Made by a program: the position numbers and the translations under genes | Origin: Salinimicrobium sediminis | GTDB taxonomy: Bacteria > Bacteroidota > Bacteroidia > Flavobacteriales > Flavobacteriaceae | DNA length: 64,000 nucleotides | Assembly (NCBI RefSeq): GCF_900215295.1 | Contig: NZ_OCMF01000002.1 | Span: 310,001 to 374,000, forward strand | Direction: 5' to 3' | Shown here: piece by piece, positions 1 to 7,545 of the stretch | Layout of the letters: every line of letters begins with the position of its first letter | How positions within the stretch are numbered: position 1 is the stretch's first letter | Notes under the pieces: generated by a model | What the model was told of the DNA's origin: nothing | What the model saw: only the letters and a program-made list of their open reading frames with translations | Database searches by the model: none

Positions 1-586
1 TACTCCTGATTTCCTCCTTGTTAGGAGCAATTAAAAAATTAACCCCATTAAGACTGACTGGTTCTCCAAATTCATACTGTTTAGAGGAACCGTCAGAAGT
101 TTCAAGCTTATAAGATGTAGCAGAAACCGGGGTGACCCAAAAATTTAAAGTAGACTCATGTACTAGACTCTTTTCGGAAAGAAATTCTATAACAACAGGG
201 GAGTTCTCATAAGCTTCAACTGCAATTACATTTCCTTCAACATGATATGTTACATTTAGATCCAGTTCATCTATTACTCCCTCAACTAAGCGTTTAGATT
301 TTAAATTAACAATTTGGTTTTCCAGAGAATTATTGTCAAATGCCAGGATGGAAGCACCTCCTGAAGGTAATGACCCCACGAGGTTACTACTCTCATCTTT
401 AAGGATCATCATCGTGGCCTCAGTGGCATATTTGGGCAGAGTATATCTATTATAAAGGTAGGCGATAGTCAATCCCAGCAAACATCCAAAAACAAGCCAC
501 TTCCAGTGTTTGAGATATTTAAAGATCTCTGCCTTGAGATCAAAATTCGATTGTTCCTTTTCTGAAAACTCTTCGAGCTCTTCCAT
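1..586 (-). CDS. Wzc-like polysaccharide chain-length/tyrosine kinase protein (3' part off window)
   Basis: The reading frame starts at ATG 586 and stays open to base 1, giving 195 N-terminal residues of a larger protein. An acidic N-terminus (MEELEEFSEKEQ) is followed by HWKWLVFGCLLGLTIAYLYN, a first membrane segment at about residues 27-46, then the start of a periplasmic Wzz-type domain (KYATEATMMI, then ENQIVNLKS). This is the usual start of Bacteroidota ExoP/Wzc proteins, which set polymer length and connect to the outer-membrane exporter; a C-terminal BY-kinase domain is expected but lies outside the window. It follows the Wza-like gene by 2 bp, so the two are cotranscribed. The family call is secure; kinase activity cannot be judged from this fragment. 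Confidence 0.85.
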   Translation of the reverse strand, partial: MEELEEFSEKEQSNFDLKAEIFKYLKHWKWLVFGCLLGLTIAYLYNRYTLPKYATEATMMILKDESSNLVGSLPSGGASILAFDNNSLENQIVNLKSKRLVEGVIDELDLNVTYHVEGNVIAVEAYENSPVVIEFLSEKSLVHESTLNFWVTPVSATSYKLETSDGSSKQYEFGEPVSLNGVNFLIAPNKEEIRS

Positions 587-588
587 AT

Positions 589-1398
589 TTACCTGCTAAA
601 AAGTACAATTATACTAAAAGCCGTTGTTACAATAGACACTAATCCTTGCCAACTTGTTATAAATCCTGCTGATTTTACTTTTCTATATGTTGGCTCAACA
701 TATACTATGTCGTTCTGCTTTAAATAATAATAAGGATTCTGAAAAATATCCACACTGGTAAGATCCAGAGTTTCATAGGTTAATCGATCATCTACCTGGC
801 GAATAACCAAAATATTATCTCTTTTCCCATCGTAACTGATATCACCGGACATGGCAATTGCCTGGGGTACGGAAATCCTTTCGTCAACTACATCGATGAC
901 GCTACTTCCGGTTTCCCCCATTACTGTCACCTTAAAATTGACAATTCGAACTCTTACCACGGCATCTTTGAGGTATTTTTCACGAAGCACAGTAGTGAGT
1001 TCCTCCTCTAGTTCTTCCCTGCTTTTTCCCTCAACATAAATTTCCCCAAGTACAGGAAAATTAATATACCCTTCAGAATTCACAAGGTAACCTGTCATGG
1101 CAGCGTTCTGACCTCCTCCTCCGCCACCGGCGCTTTGATTATTAAGGTTTAGCTGAAATGGCGCTGCTAACTCTTCATCCATAGAAGATACATCCACCCG
1201 AAGCACATCATTAATTTCAATTTTGGCAACAAAATCTTCAGGTGCAGCCATATTAGGAAGTCTTTCATAATCCTGGAAATAAACGATCTCTTTCCTGGTA
1301 GAACAGGAGGAAATCAATACTACTCCAAAAAGTAAGAGAAAAGATTTCAGGAAAAAAGATTGTTTCGGGATGTATTCTAGGGGATTGTATTTTACCAT
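589..1398 (-). CDS. Wza-like polysaccharide export lipoprotein (SLBB domain)
   Basis: A 269-residue protein with a signal peptide ending in a lipobox (LISSC, lipidated Cys32). A polysaccharide export domain follows (about 45-165, including a six-glycine loop near 92 and the VNSEGYINFPVLGEI stretch). An SLBB-like segment covers about 170-240, and one C-terminal hydrophobic helix lies at about 247-268. This is the architecture of outer-membrane polysaccharide exporters in Bacteroidota, which are shorter than E. coli Wza. It starts directly after the stop of the dehydratase gene and is followed 2 bp later by the Wzc-like gene, so export genes close the operon. Confidence 0.9.
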   Translation of the reverse strand: MVKYNPLEYIPKQSFFLKSFLLLFGVVLISSCSTRKEIVYFQDYERLPNMAAPEDFVAKIEINDVLRVDVSSMDEELAAPFQLNLNNQSAGGGGGGQNAAMTGYLVNSEGYINFPVLGEIYVEGKSREELEEELTTVLREKYLKDAVVRVRIVNFKVTVMGETGSSVIDVVDERISVPQAIAMSGDISYDGKRDNILVIRQVDDRLTYETLDLTSVDIFQNPYYYLKQNDIVYVEPTYRKVKSAGFITSWQGLVSIVTTAFSIIVLFSR

Positions 1399-3384
1399 TT
1401 AAATTATCTTCTTCTGGTTTGGATGTAAAACAGGGTCTTTATCTAACTTTTCAAAAGTGGAATTATTGCTTTTAAATTCGGGCACTAAGGTTTTTAATTT
1501 AGCTACTACTTTATGACTTTTCAGTTTGGTTGCAGACTTAATGATCTGTTCCACTGATTCACTTATTTCAGAGAAATTCCCTACCTGGTCTACAGCGATC
1601 ATGATCTTCTTATGGTGAGTTGGAAGGGTTTTACTTTTGTCACTGAGCAATTCTTCATAAAGCTTCTCACCGGGACGTAATCCTGTAATTTTAATACCAA
1701 TCTGTTTATTTGGAATATATCCGGCCAGTTTGATCATTTTGATTGCAAGATCCATAATTTTTACGGGTTCTCCCATGTCAAAAATAAAGATCTCGCCTCC
1801 TTTTCCCATAGCCCCGGCTTCCAGCACTAACTGGCAGGCTTCAGGAATGGTCATGAAATACCGGATGATATCCGGATGAGTTATTGTAACAGGCCCGCCT
1901 TTTTCAATCTGCTTCCGGAATAAAGGAACTACAGATCCATTAGAACCTAAAACATTTCCAAAGCGGGTGGTAATAAATTTTGTCTTAGTATCACTTTCTG
2001 CACAGGCAGAATGATAAAGAGCCTGCACATACATTTCTGCCGCCCTTTTTGAAGCACCCATAACATTGGTAGGATTTACTGCTTTATCTGTAGAAACCAT
2101 TACAAAATGTCCTACCTCATACTGAACTGCCAAATCTGCCAGGTTCTTTGTTCCCATGATGTTTACAAAAACAGCCTCATGAGGATTTGCCTCCATGAGG
2201 GGAACATGCTTATAAGCGGCCGCGTGGTATATCACGTCCACAGGCCTCTTTTGAAATAGTAATTCAAGTCTTTTTCTATTCCCTACATCACAAATAATAC
2301 AGCTGAAATTCAGATCCGGAAATTTAGACTGTATCTCCAGTTGTAAATTATGCATGGGCGTTTCTGCCTGATCCAGAATGATCAGCAGCTTGGGATTATA
2401 TTCAGCCACCTGTCTTACGATCTCACTACCTATGGAACCTGCACCTCCGGTTACCAGAATTGTTTTCCCGGTTAATTGTTGTCTTTTGTTCTCTTTATTT
2501 AGAAGAATAGGCTCTCTGTCCAGAAGATCTTCAATCTGAAGAGATTTAACTTTGTTGGAAACCGATTGTTCATCCTCGTAATTAGAAACTATAGGCGCAT
2601 TAAAAACTTTAATATCATTTTCCAGACATTCTTCCACCAGAGAGAATTTTTCTTCTGCTGTAAGCGTGTTTTCTGAAAGTATTAAAGCTGTAGCACCGAG
2701 AGATTTAGCTTCGGCACTTACCTGTAAACCATTATATATAACGGGTTTTCCCAGGATCCTGATGTTCCTTCGTGTATTATCATTGGTAATAAATCCGCGG
2801 ATATCAAACCTTTTTGGATGTTCTATTTCCAAAGCTCCTGCAATTGAAATGGCATTTTCATCGGCACCGAAAACCACCGCCTTCTGAAGGTTCTGATTTT
2901 TTTGGGTGGTTTTAAAATACTCATAAAGCTGCTTTACTGACAGTCTGAAAAGGAAAAGCAGAGAAAAGGAGACGAGAAAGTAAAAGATTAAACCCGCGAC
3001 CAGGTATATTTTTTCACCAATGAGAAAAAAGGTGGCATAATTGATAAAGAGAAGGGTCACAAAAGTACTGAAACAGGCGAGCATGATCTTTAATGCATCC
3101 ACATAAGAGGAATGCCTTATAAGACCAGCATAAGTCCGGAAAATAAAGAAAAAGAAAATATTTACTCCTAACACGAGAAACATTCTTTCATAAATGGAAA
3201 GAAATTCGTAAAAATGAGTCGTAAGATCCCTTAGCGCAATCATAGTAAGGAGATCGGCTACAATTATAATTGCAGTATCGATACCTAAAATTGCCCAACG
3301 AGGGAGATATTTGATATTCCTTATATCCAACCTGTTTTCGTTGGACAGAATTTGTTTAAGGGCGTAATTAAGTTTCTTACCCAT
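1399..3384 (-). CDS. Membrane-bound nucleotide-sugar C6/4,6-dehydratase (CapD/WbpM/PglF family)
   Basis: A 661-residue protein of the long PglF/WbpM type. Four N-terminal membrane helices (about 30-150) precede a degenerate first Rossmann domain (VVFGADENAIS, about 170) and the catalytic SDR domain with VTGGAGSIGS at 311-320 and STDKAVNPTNVMGASKR at 431-447. In this family the Lys of the latter motif replaces the usual Tyr. The family removes water from UDP-GlcNAc to give the 4-keto-6-deoxy sugar, the first step towards bacillosamine- or QuiNAc-type sugars. Directly upstream lie an aminotransferase, an acetyltransferase and a phosphoglycosyltransferase, matching the PglF-E-D-C order of function and arguing for a 4-amino product. 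The exact stereochemistry is not visible. Confidence 0.9.
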   Translation of the reverse strand: MGKKLNYALKQILSNENRLDIRNIKYLPRWAILGIDTAIIIVADLLTMIALRDLTTHFYEFLSIYERMFLVLGVNIFFFFIFRTYAGLIRHSSYVDALKIMLACFSTFVTLLFINYATFFLIGEKIYLVAGLIFYFLVSFSLLFLFRLSVKQLYEYFKTTQKNQNLQKAVVFGADENAISIAGALEIEHPKRFDIRGFITNDNTRRNIRILGKPVIYNGLQVSAEAKSLGATALILSENTLTAEEKFSLVEECLENDIKVFNAPIVSNYEDEQSVSNKVKSLQIEDLLDREPILLNKENKRQQLTGKTILVTGGAGSIGSEIVRQVAEYNPKLLIILDQAETPMHNLQLEIQSKFPDLNFSCIICDVGNRKRLELLFQKRPVDVIYHAAAYKHVPLMEANPHEAVFVNIMGTKNLADLAVQYEVGHFVMVSTDKAVNPTNVMGASKRAAEMYVQALYHSACAESDTKTKFITTRFGNVLGSNGSVVPLFRKQIEKGGPVTITHPDIIRYFMTIPEACQLVLEAGAMGKGGEIFIFDMGEPVKIMDLAIKMIKLAGYIPNKQIGIKITGLRPGEKLYEELLSDKSKTLPTHHKKIMIAVDQVGNFSEISESVEQIIKSATKLKSHKVVAKLKTLVPEFKSNNSTFEKLDKDPVLHPNQKKII

Positions 3385-3402
3385 AGAGTTCGGTTTAGGA
3401 TT

Positions 3403-4533
3403 TTACTGCAGAAAATTTCTGATTGCAGTTTTGATCCTGTTTTTCTCTTCGTCATTCAGGTTTGAACCTGAAGGAAGACAAAGACCCGTTTTAAAAGCCT
3501 CTTCTGCAACTCCATTCCCGTAAAAAGGAGCTTCCCAAAAAACAGGTTGCAGGTGCATAGGCTTCCAGAGAGGCCTGCTTTCAATATTCAGTTCCTCAAG
3601 ATCCTCTCTTAGAGCATCTGTATTAAAAGCTTCTTTTTCCACGATTATGACTGTGAGCCAGTGGTTGCAAAAGTACGTATTTTCAGGTTCATTTAATACT
3701 TTTACTCCTTTAACTCCTCCAAAAATATCATTATAGAAAAAATTCATCTCCCTTCTTTTAGAGATATGAGCATCGAGAACTTCCATTTGACCTCTGCCAA
3801 TTCCGGCAGAAATATTGCTTAGCCTATAGTTATACCCAATCTCGCTATGTTGATAGTGAGGTGCTGCATCACGAGCCTGAGTTGCCAAAAAAATAGCCTT
3901 TTCTTTCATTTTTGGATCTTTACTCACTAATGCCCCTCCTCCGGAAGTAGTAATGATCTTATTTCCATTAAAAGAAAGAATGGCAAAATCTCCAAAAGTG
4001 CCACATTTTTCTCCTTTATAAGTACTCCCAAGAGCCTCAGCACTGTCTTCAATAACGGGTATATTGTATCTGGAAGCTATGGCGTGAATTTCTTCTACTT
4101 TATAAGGCATTCCGTAAAGGTGAACCGCGATAAGTGCTTTGGGTTTTTTTCCCTTTTTGATCCTGTCTTTTATGGCTTCCTCCAGGAATTCCGGAGAAAT
4201 ATTATAGGTATCTTTCTCACTGTCAATGAAAACCGGAGTGGCCCCCAGATACACTATTGGATTTGCTGAGGCAGCAAAAGTAAGGCTCTGACAGAGCACC
4301 TCATCACCACGCTCCACTCCGCAAAGGATCAAAGCAAGATGAAGGGCAGCAGTCCCGGAACTTAAGGCGGCTACTTTCACATCTTTCCCTAAATAACCTT
4401 CAAGGTCATTTTCAAAACCCGTGACATTAGGCCCCAAAGGAGCGATCCAGTTCTGGTCAAAAGCTTCATCAATATATTTTTGCTCATTACCTCCCATATG
4501 AGGAGAGGATAAATAAATTTTAGATTTGTTCAT
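3403..4533 (-). CDS. DegT/DnrJ/EryC1 PLP-dependent sugar aminotransferase (PglE-like)
   Basis: A 376-residue aminotransferase. The PLP-binding lysine is K192 in the context SFNGNKIITTSGGGALVS, and the cofactor pocket IEDSAEALGS lies at 161-170. The SFNGNKIITTSGGG form is typical of UDP-4-amino-4,6-dideoxy-GlcNAc aminotransferases (PglE group), which transaminate the product of the neighbouring dehydratase using glutamate. The 5' end overlaps the acetyltransferase gene by 14 bp and the dehydratase gene follows 18 bp after its stop, so the three are translationally close. Substrate is inferred from context. Confidence 0.88.
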   Translation of the reverse strand: MNKSKIYLSSPHMGGNEQKYIDEAFDQNWIAPLGPNVTGFENDLEGYLGKDVKVAALSSGTAALHLALILCGVERGDEVLCQSLTFAASANPIVYLGATPVFIDSEKDTYNISPEFLEEAIKDRIKKGKKPKALIAVHLYGMPYKVEEIHAIASRYNIPVIEDSAEALGSTYKGEKCGTFGDFAILSFNGNKIITTSGGGALVSKDPKMKEKAIFLATQARDAAPHYQHSEIGYNYRLSNISAGIGRGQMEVLDAHISKRREMNFFYNDIFGGVKGVKVLNEPENTYFCNHWLTVIIVEKEAFNTDALREDLEELNIESRPLWKPMHLQPVFWEAPFYGNGVAEEAFKTGLCLPSGSNLNDEEKNRIKTAIRNFLQ

Positions 4534-5137
4534 CTCTTTTCTCTGATATTTTAATCACTTTCCCCGGGTTCCCGACGACCGTAGCATAATCCGGGACCTC
4601 GTCAATTATTACAGACCCGGCACCAATAGTACACCATTTGCCAATATGTATTCCCGGTATCACCAGTGCCCCTATTCCAATGTGTGTACCCTCCCCTACT
4701 TTCACTCCTCCTGCCAGCACGGCCCCGGGAGATACGTGTACAAAATTTTCCAAAACGCAATCATGCTCTACAATACATCCCGTATTGAGAATGCAATGTT
4801 CTCCTATAATGGTATCTGCGTTGATGGCAGCATTCGCCATAACCACCGAACCTTTCCCTAGTTCCACCGTTTCATCTACCACAGCAGTTGCGTGACTAAT
4901 TCCCCGAAAAAAATCTCCTCCATAATTCAAAGAAATTTTTTTTCGGGTTTTGTTGTCACCTACCGCTATAATTGTTTTTTTTCTAAGGACTTCAGGAGAT
5001 AAATCGTGAATTACATCGTATTTGTAGATCCCCGTAATGGCTTTATTGTCATCTATAACATGATGAATCTCCTCCATTCGGGAGTGAACAAGATCAATGA
5101 TCACTTTTGCATGTCCGCTGGCACCGTAAATATTCAT
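4520..5137 (-). CDS. pglD: PglD/NeuD-type sugar acetyltransferase (left-handed beta-helix)
   Basis: A 205-residue enzyme with the N-terminal nucleotide-sugar binding start YGASGHA (4-10) and a C-terminal hexapeptide-repeat helix (about 85-190). His125 lies in VEHDC, the position of the catalytic base in the PglD family. PglD N-acetylates the 4-amino group of the UDP-4-amino sugar to give UDP-2,4-diacetamido-trideoxyhexose. It sits between its expected partners, the aminotransferase downstream (14 bp overlap) and the phosphoglycosyltransferase immediately upstream (ATG follows directly on the previous stop). NeuD O-acetyltransferases look alike, but context favours the N-acetyl role. Confidence 0.85.
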   Translation of the reverse strand: MNIYGASGHAKVIIDLVHSRMEEIHHVIDDNKAITGIYKYDVIHDLSPEVLRKKTIIAVGDNKTRKKISLNYGGDFFRGISHATAVVDETVELGKGSVVMANAAINADTIIGEHCILNTGCIVEHDCVLENFVHVSPGAVLAGGVKVGEGTHIGIGALVIPGIHIGKWCTIGAGSVIIDEVPDYATVVGNPGKVIKISEKRDEQI

Positions 5138-5743
5138 TTAATTATTTCCATTAAAAGGTTCTGTCGTAGCCATATTTGCTGTGTTTACTCCTTCAGATTT
5201 AACCACCTTTAAAAAGGTCAACCACAAGATCTTAATGTCAAGCAAAAAAGACAAATTTTCAACATACCACACATCCAATTCCAGTTTTTTGTTCCAGGAA
5301 ATAGCATTTCTTCCATTTACCTGGGCCCATCCGGTAATTCCCGGCTTCACCAGATGCCTTTTATGTTGTCTGGGGGTGTAAATTTTTAAATACTCCGGAA
5401 GCAGTGGCCTGGGACCAACCAGACTCATATCACCTTTGACTACATTGATCAATTGCGGGATTTCATCTACTGACGTCTTTCTCACAAACTTTCCGACGGC
5501 GGTTAACCTTTCAGAATCGGGGAGTAAATTCCCTTCAGCATCCCTGGCATCGGTCATAGTTTTAAACTTAATGATCCTGAATATCTCCCCTTGCTTCCCG
5601 GGACGTCTTTGAAGAAAAAAAGGATTTCCTCCATTGGCAAGTGCAAGTAAAAAAATAAAAAATAACAGAAACGGACTTAAGAATATCAATGCCGTGAAGG
5701 CAATTAAAAAATCAATAAGGGGTTTCCAATATCTTCTGTACAC
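5138..5743 (-). CDS. Polyprenyl-phosphate phosphoglycosyltransferase (PglC-like sugar transferase)
   Basis: A 201-residue monotopic sugar transferase of the small PglC type: one N-terminal membrane helix (about 8-36), then KFKTMTDARD, SVDEIPQLINVVKGDMS, VGPRPLLPEY and PGITGWAQVNGR, the conserved bacterial sugar transferase blocks. It moves a phosphosugar from its UDP carrier to undecaprenyl phosphate, the committed first step of repeat-unit assembly. The start is GTG (5743-5741); an in-frame TGA lies a few codons upstream and no ATG is nearby. It appears to be the first gene of the left-end operon: a TATCTTTG -7 box lies about 55 bp upstream. Confidence 0.9.
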   Translation of the reverse strand: MYRRYWKPLIDFLIAFTALIFLSPFLLFFIFLLALANGGNPFFLQRRPGKQGEIFRIIKFKTMTDARDAEGNLLPDSERLTAVGKFVRKTSVDEIPQLINVVKGDMSLVGPRPLLPEYLKIYTPRQHKRHLVKPGITGWAQVNGRNAISWNKKLELDVWYVENLSFLLDIKILWLTFLKVVKSEGVNTANMATTEPFNGNN

Positions 5744-5795
5744 AAAGCTGATTTTTCAGGGGGCAAACTAAAGGATTTATAGGTTTAATCCGTCG

Positions 5796-5803
5796 CAAAG
5801 ATA
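5796..5803 (-). promoter_or_regulatory. Bacteroidota -7 promoter box TATCTTTG
   Basis: TATCTTTG on the minus strand fits the Bacteroidota sigma-A -7 consensus TAnnTTTG, with the predicted transcript start about 45 nt before the GTG of the phosphoglycosyltransferase. No good -33 TTTG was seen, so support is partial. It would drive the operon down to the Wzc-like gene. Confidence 0.45.
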
Positions 5804-5814
5804 TGTTAATTTTA

Positions 5815-5950
5815 GTAATTCGGGAATCGGGAATCGTTAATTCGAGAAGCGGGATTCGGGAATCGGGAAACGGGATTCGGGATTGGTTAACTGGGGAATC
5901 GGGAATTGTTTATTCGGGAATCGTAATTTGGGATTCGGAAAACGGAAAAA
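5815..5950. repeat. Degenerate tandem array, CGGGAATC/GTTAATTCG type
   Basis: About 135 bp in which short units such as CGGGAATC, GGGATTCG, GTTAATTCG and GGATTGGTTAACTGGGG follow one another with a period of roughly 7-9 bp and frequent substitutions. The unit GGGATTGGTTAA is shared with arrays near 47930 and 50835. Confidence 0.7.
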
Positions 5951-6121
5951 TCGGCGGGAACCTGCCTCATCTGCGCGAAAAAGATGGAATACCTCTATCA
6001 ATGTACTTACAAGAATTACTGTGATATCGAGATACGCTTTCCTCTACTCCTCGTCTGCCCAACTTTCCCGGAGCCGATCCACGGTATTCTTTTTCTGATC
6101 ACTGAGTACTGAAAACTTTTT

Positions 6122-6162
6122 AAGTCTCCTCGTCTCCTCGTCTCCTCTTCCCCTAGTCCCCA
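6122..6162. repeat. Pyrimidine-rich octamer array GTCTCCTC
   Basis: Three consecutive GTCTCCTC-type octamers followed by a decayed CCCCTAGTCCCC stretch. Similar CTCC-rich arrays close the repeat gaps at 14602-14640 and 38203-38232. Confidence 0.65.
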
Positions 6163-6295
6163 AATCTAGATTTAGAATTTGGTGCATGGAATGCGGATCT
6201 GTGTATCGTCACGGATTACAAATCCGCGCCATCGGTATCTCGTTAATTCTAAGCCTTTTGGTCTCCCGCTCCCCTATCCTCTTGATATTCAAGCC

Positions 6296-7459
6296 CTAAA
6301 GCCCCGCTTCCTTCATCTGTAACTTATATTCCTCTAAAAGTAAACCCCAAAAAACTTTTCTTTCATACTTTTCAGTAATAACAGAACGGGAATTAGCGGC
6401 GAGCTTTCGGCGCAGTTCAGCATTGGTTGCCAATTTCTTCATGGCTAATAAAAGAGCTTCCTGGTCTTTTACCGGAATTATAAGTCCGTTTTCTTCTTCA
6501 CGGATGATCTCATTACAGCCGTTTATGTCGGTTACAATAGAAGGTAAACCCATTGCCCCTGCCTGCATCACTACATTTGGAAAGCCTTCCCTGTAACTTG
6601 GAAACACCAGGACATCTGCAGCTGCAAAATAAGGGCGGACATCAACCTGATAGCCGGTAGTAAAGATCTTCGAATGTGCCTTAATTTCTCTAAGATTTTC
6701 CTCTTTTATAGGATCCAATTCCTGTTCAAAAGGCCCCACAAGCAGTAAACTAATGTCTTTTGTTTCTGAGGCTAACTGCTTAAAGGCCTGGACCAATTCG
6801 TTTATCCCTTTATCCCTAACAAGTCTGCCGACAAAAATGAACACCAGGTCATCAGAGGGAATGTTCAGGGATTGCCGGATTTCCTGCTTTTGTTCTGCCG
6901 TGAAATCTGCCGGACTGAAATACCCGGTGTCTATACCATTGGAGCTACCCTCTCCCAGCACTTTTAATTTTCCAGGTTTGGTAAAATTATGGCTTAGAAT
7001 GATCTTTTTAAGACCTTCAGAATTCGGATACACTTTAGTAGCAAGTCTATACGTCAGTCGCTCCACCTGCTCCAAAATCTTTCGTTTAGCCCCAATAGTC
7101 TCCATTAAGGGCATTCCGGCGACTGTGTGCAACCGTACAGGAACTCCTGCCATTTTAGCTGCCATCATCCCAACAATTCCGGCTTTGGGAGTGTGAGTAT
7201 GAACAATAGCAGGTTTTTCTCTTTTTAAAAACCTGTAGAGTTTGAATAAAGCTCTCAGATCTTTTGCCGGAGTAATTTCGCGTGTCATTTCCAGCTGAAA
7301 GGTTTCCACTCCATTATCCCGGCCGTACTTCTCAAGGCGTTCTTTTTCTGCAGCAACGGCAGTGACCTTAAAATATTCATTCATAAATGTCAGCTGTCCC
7401 TCAAGAAGTTTTTCTAAAGAAAGGGGGATGGTAGTGATGCGGATGAGTTTTAGGAACAT
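6296..7459 (-). CDS. Glycosyltransferase family 4 (PglA/WcaA-like)
   Basis: A 387-residue GT-B enzyme. The donor-site signature is EGFPNVVMQAGAMGLPSIVTD (around residue 290), with the E-x7-type acidic pair region and FVGRLVRDKGINELV in the linker. The N-terminal half carries the acceptor-side THTPKAGIVGMMAAK motif seen in transferases acting after bacillosamine-type phosphosugar loading. The ATG at 7459 was chosen; a TTG at 7474 would extend it, but that TTG is the end of a -7 promoter box (TATATTTG). It probably adds the second sugar to the lipid carrier. A 552 bp repeat gap separates it from the phosphoglycosyltransferase gene downstream. Confidence 0.85.
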   Translation of the reverse strand: MFLKLIRITTIPLSLEKLLEGQLTFMNEYFKVTAVAAEKERLEKYGRDNGVETFQLEMTREITPAKDLRALFKLYRFLKREKPAIVHTHTPKAGIVGMMAAKMAGVPVRLHTVAGMPLMETIGAKRKILEQVERLTYRLATKVYPNSEGLKKIILSHNFTKPGKLKVLGEGSSNGIDTGYFSPADFTAEQKQEIRQSLNIPSDDLVFIFVGRLVRDKGINELVQAFKQLASETKDISLLLVGPFEQELDPIKEENLREIKAHSKIFTTGYQVDVRPYFAAADVLVFPSYREGFPNVVMQAGAMGLPSIVTDINGCNEIIREEENGLIIPVKDQEALLLAMKKLATNAELRRKLAANSRSVITEKYERKVFWGLLLEEYKLQMKEAGL

Positions 7460-7471
7460 ATAAATTTTGTT

Positions 7472-7479
7472 CAAATATA
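7472..7479 (-). promoter_or_regulatory. -7 promoter box TATATTTG before GT4 gene
   Basis: A perfect TAnnTTTG match 13 bp before ATG 7459, placed between this gene and the terminator of the repeat-lipoprotein gene. If real the leader is only a few nucleotides long. It explains how the GT4 gene can be expressed after an upstream terminator. Confidence 0.45.
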
Positions 7480-7493
7480 ATTTATCCTTTCCG

Positions 7494-7527
7494 GGAAAAA
7501 AAGAAAGGCTGCCAATTGGCAGCCTTT
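7494..7527 (-). terminator. Rho-independent terminator of the repeat-lipoprotein gene
   Basis: A perfect 10 bp stem (AAAGGCTGCC 7504-7513 with GGCAGCCTTT 7518-7527) with an AATT loop, followed on the minus strand by a T-rich run (TCTTTTTTT). It starts 18 bp after the stop of the lipoprotein gene. Confidence 0.85.
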
Positions 7528-7545
7528 TTATAAGATTTTAAACGT

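Larger units (their letters stand above)
5744..6295. other. Gene-free 552 bp gap filled with degenerate repeats
   Basis: No credible gene lies here; the open frames seen are short and of repeat composition. From 5815 to 5950 there are many degenerate copies of a 7-9 bp unit like CGGGAATC/GTTAATTCG. A pyrimidine array with three GTCTCCTC octamers lies at 6122-6162. At 6212-6226 is a small hairpin, CGGATT-aca-AATCCG. The same two array types recur in other gaps of this locus. Confidence 0.7.

Noticed and set aside
5803-6098. Two plus-strand frames of about 70 residues in the 5.7-6.3 kb gap
   Set aside because: They translate the degenerate repeats (alternating RESGI, GNGI-like residues), have no promoter or family likeness, and overlap each other.
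6753-7196. 147-residue plus-strand frame opposite the GT4 gene
   Set aside because: Antisense shadow of a clear GT4 gene with no family likeness of its own.
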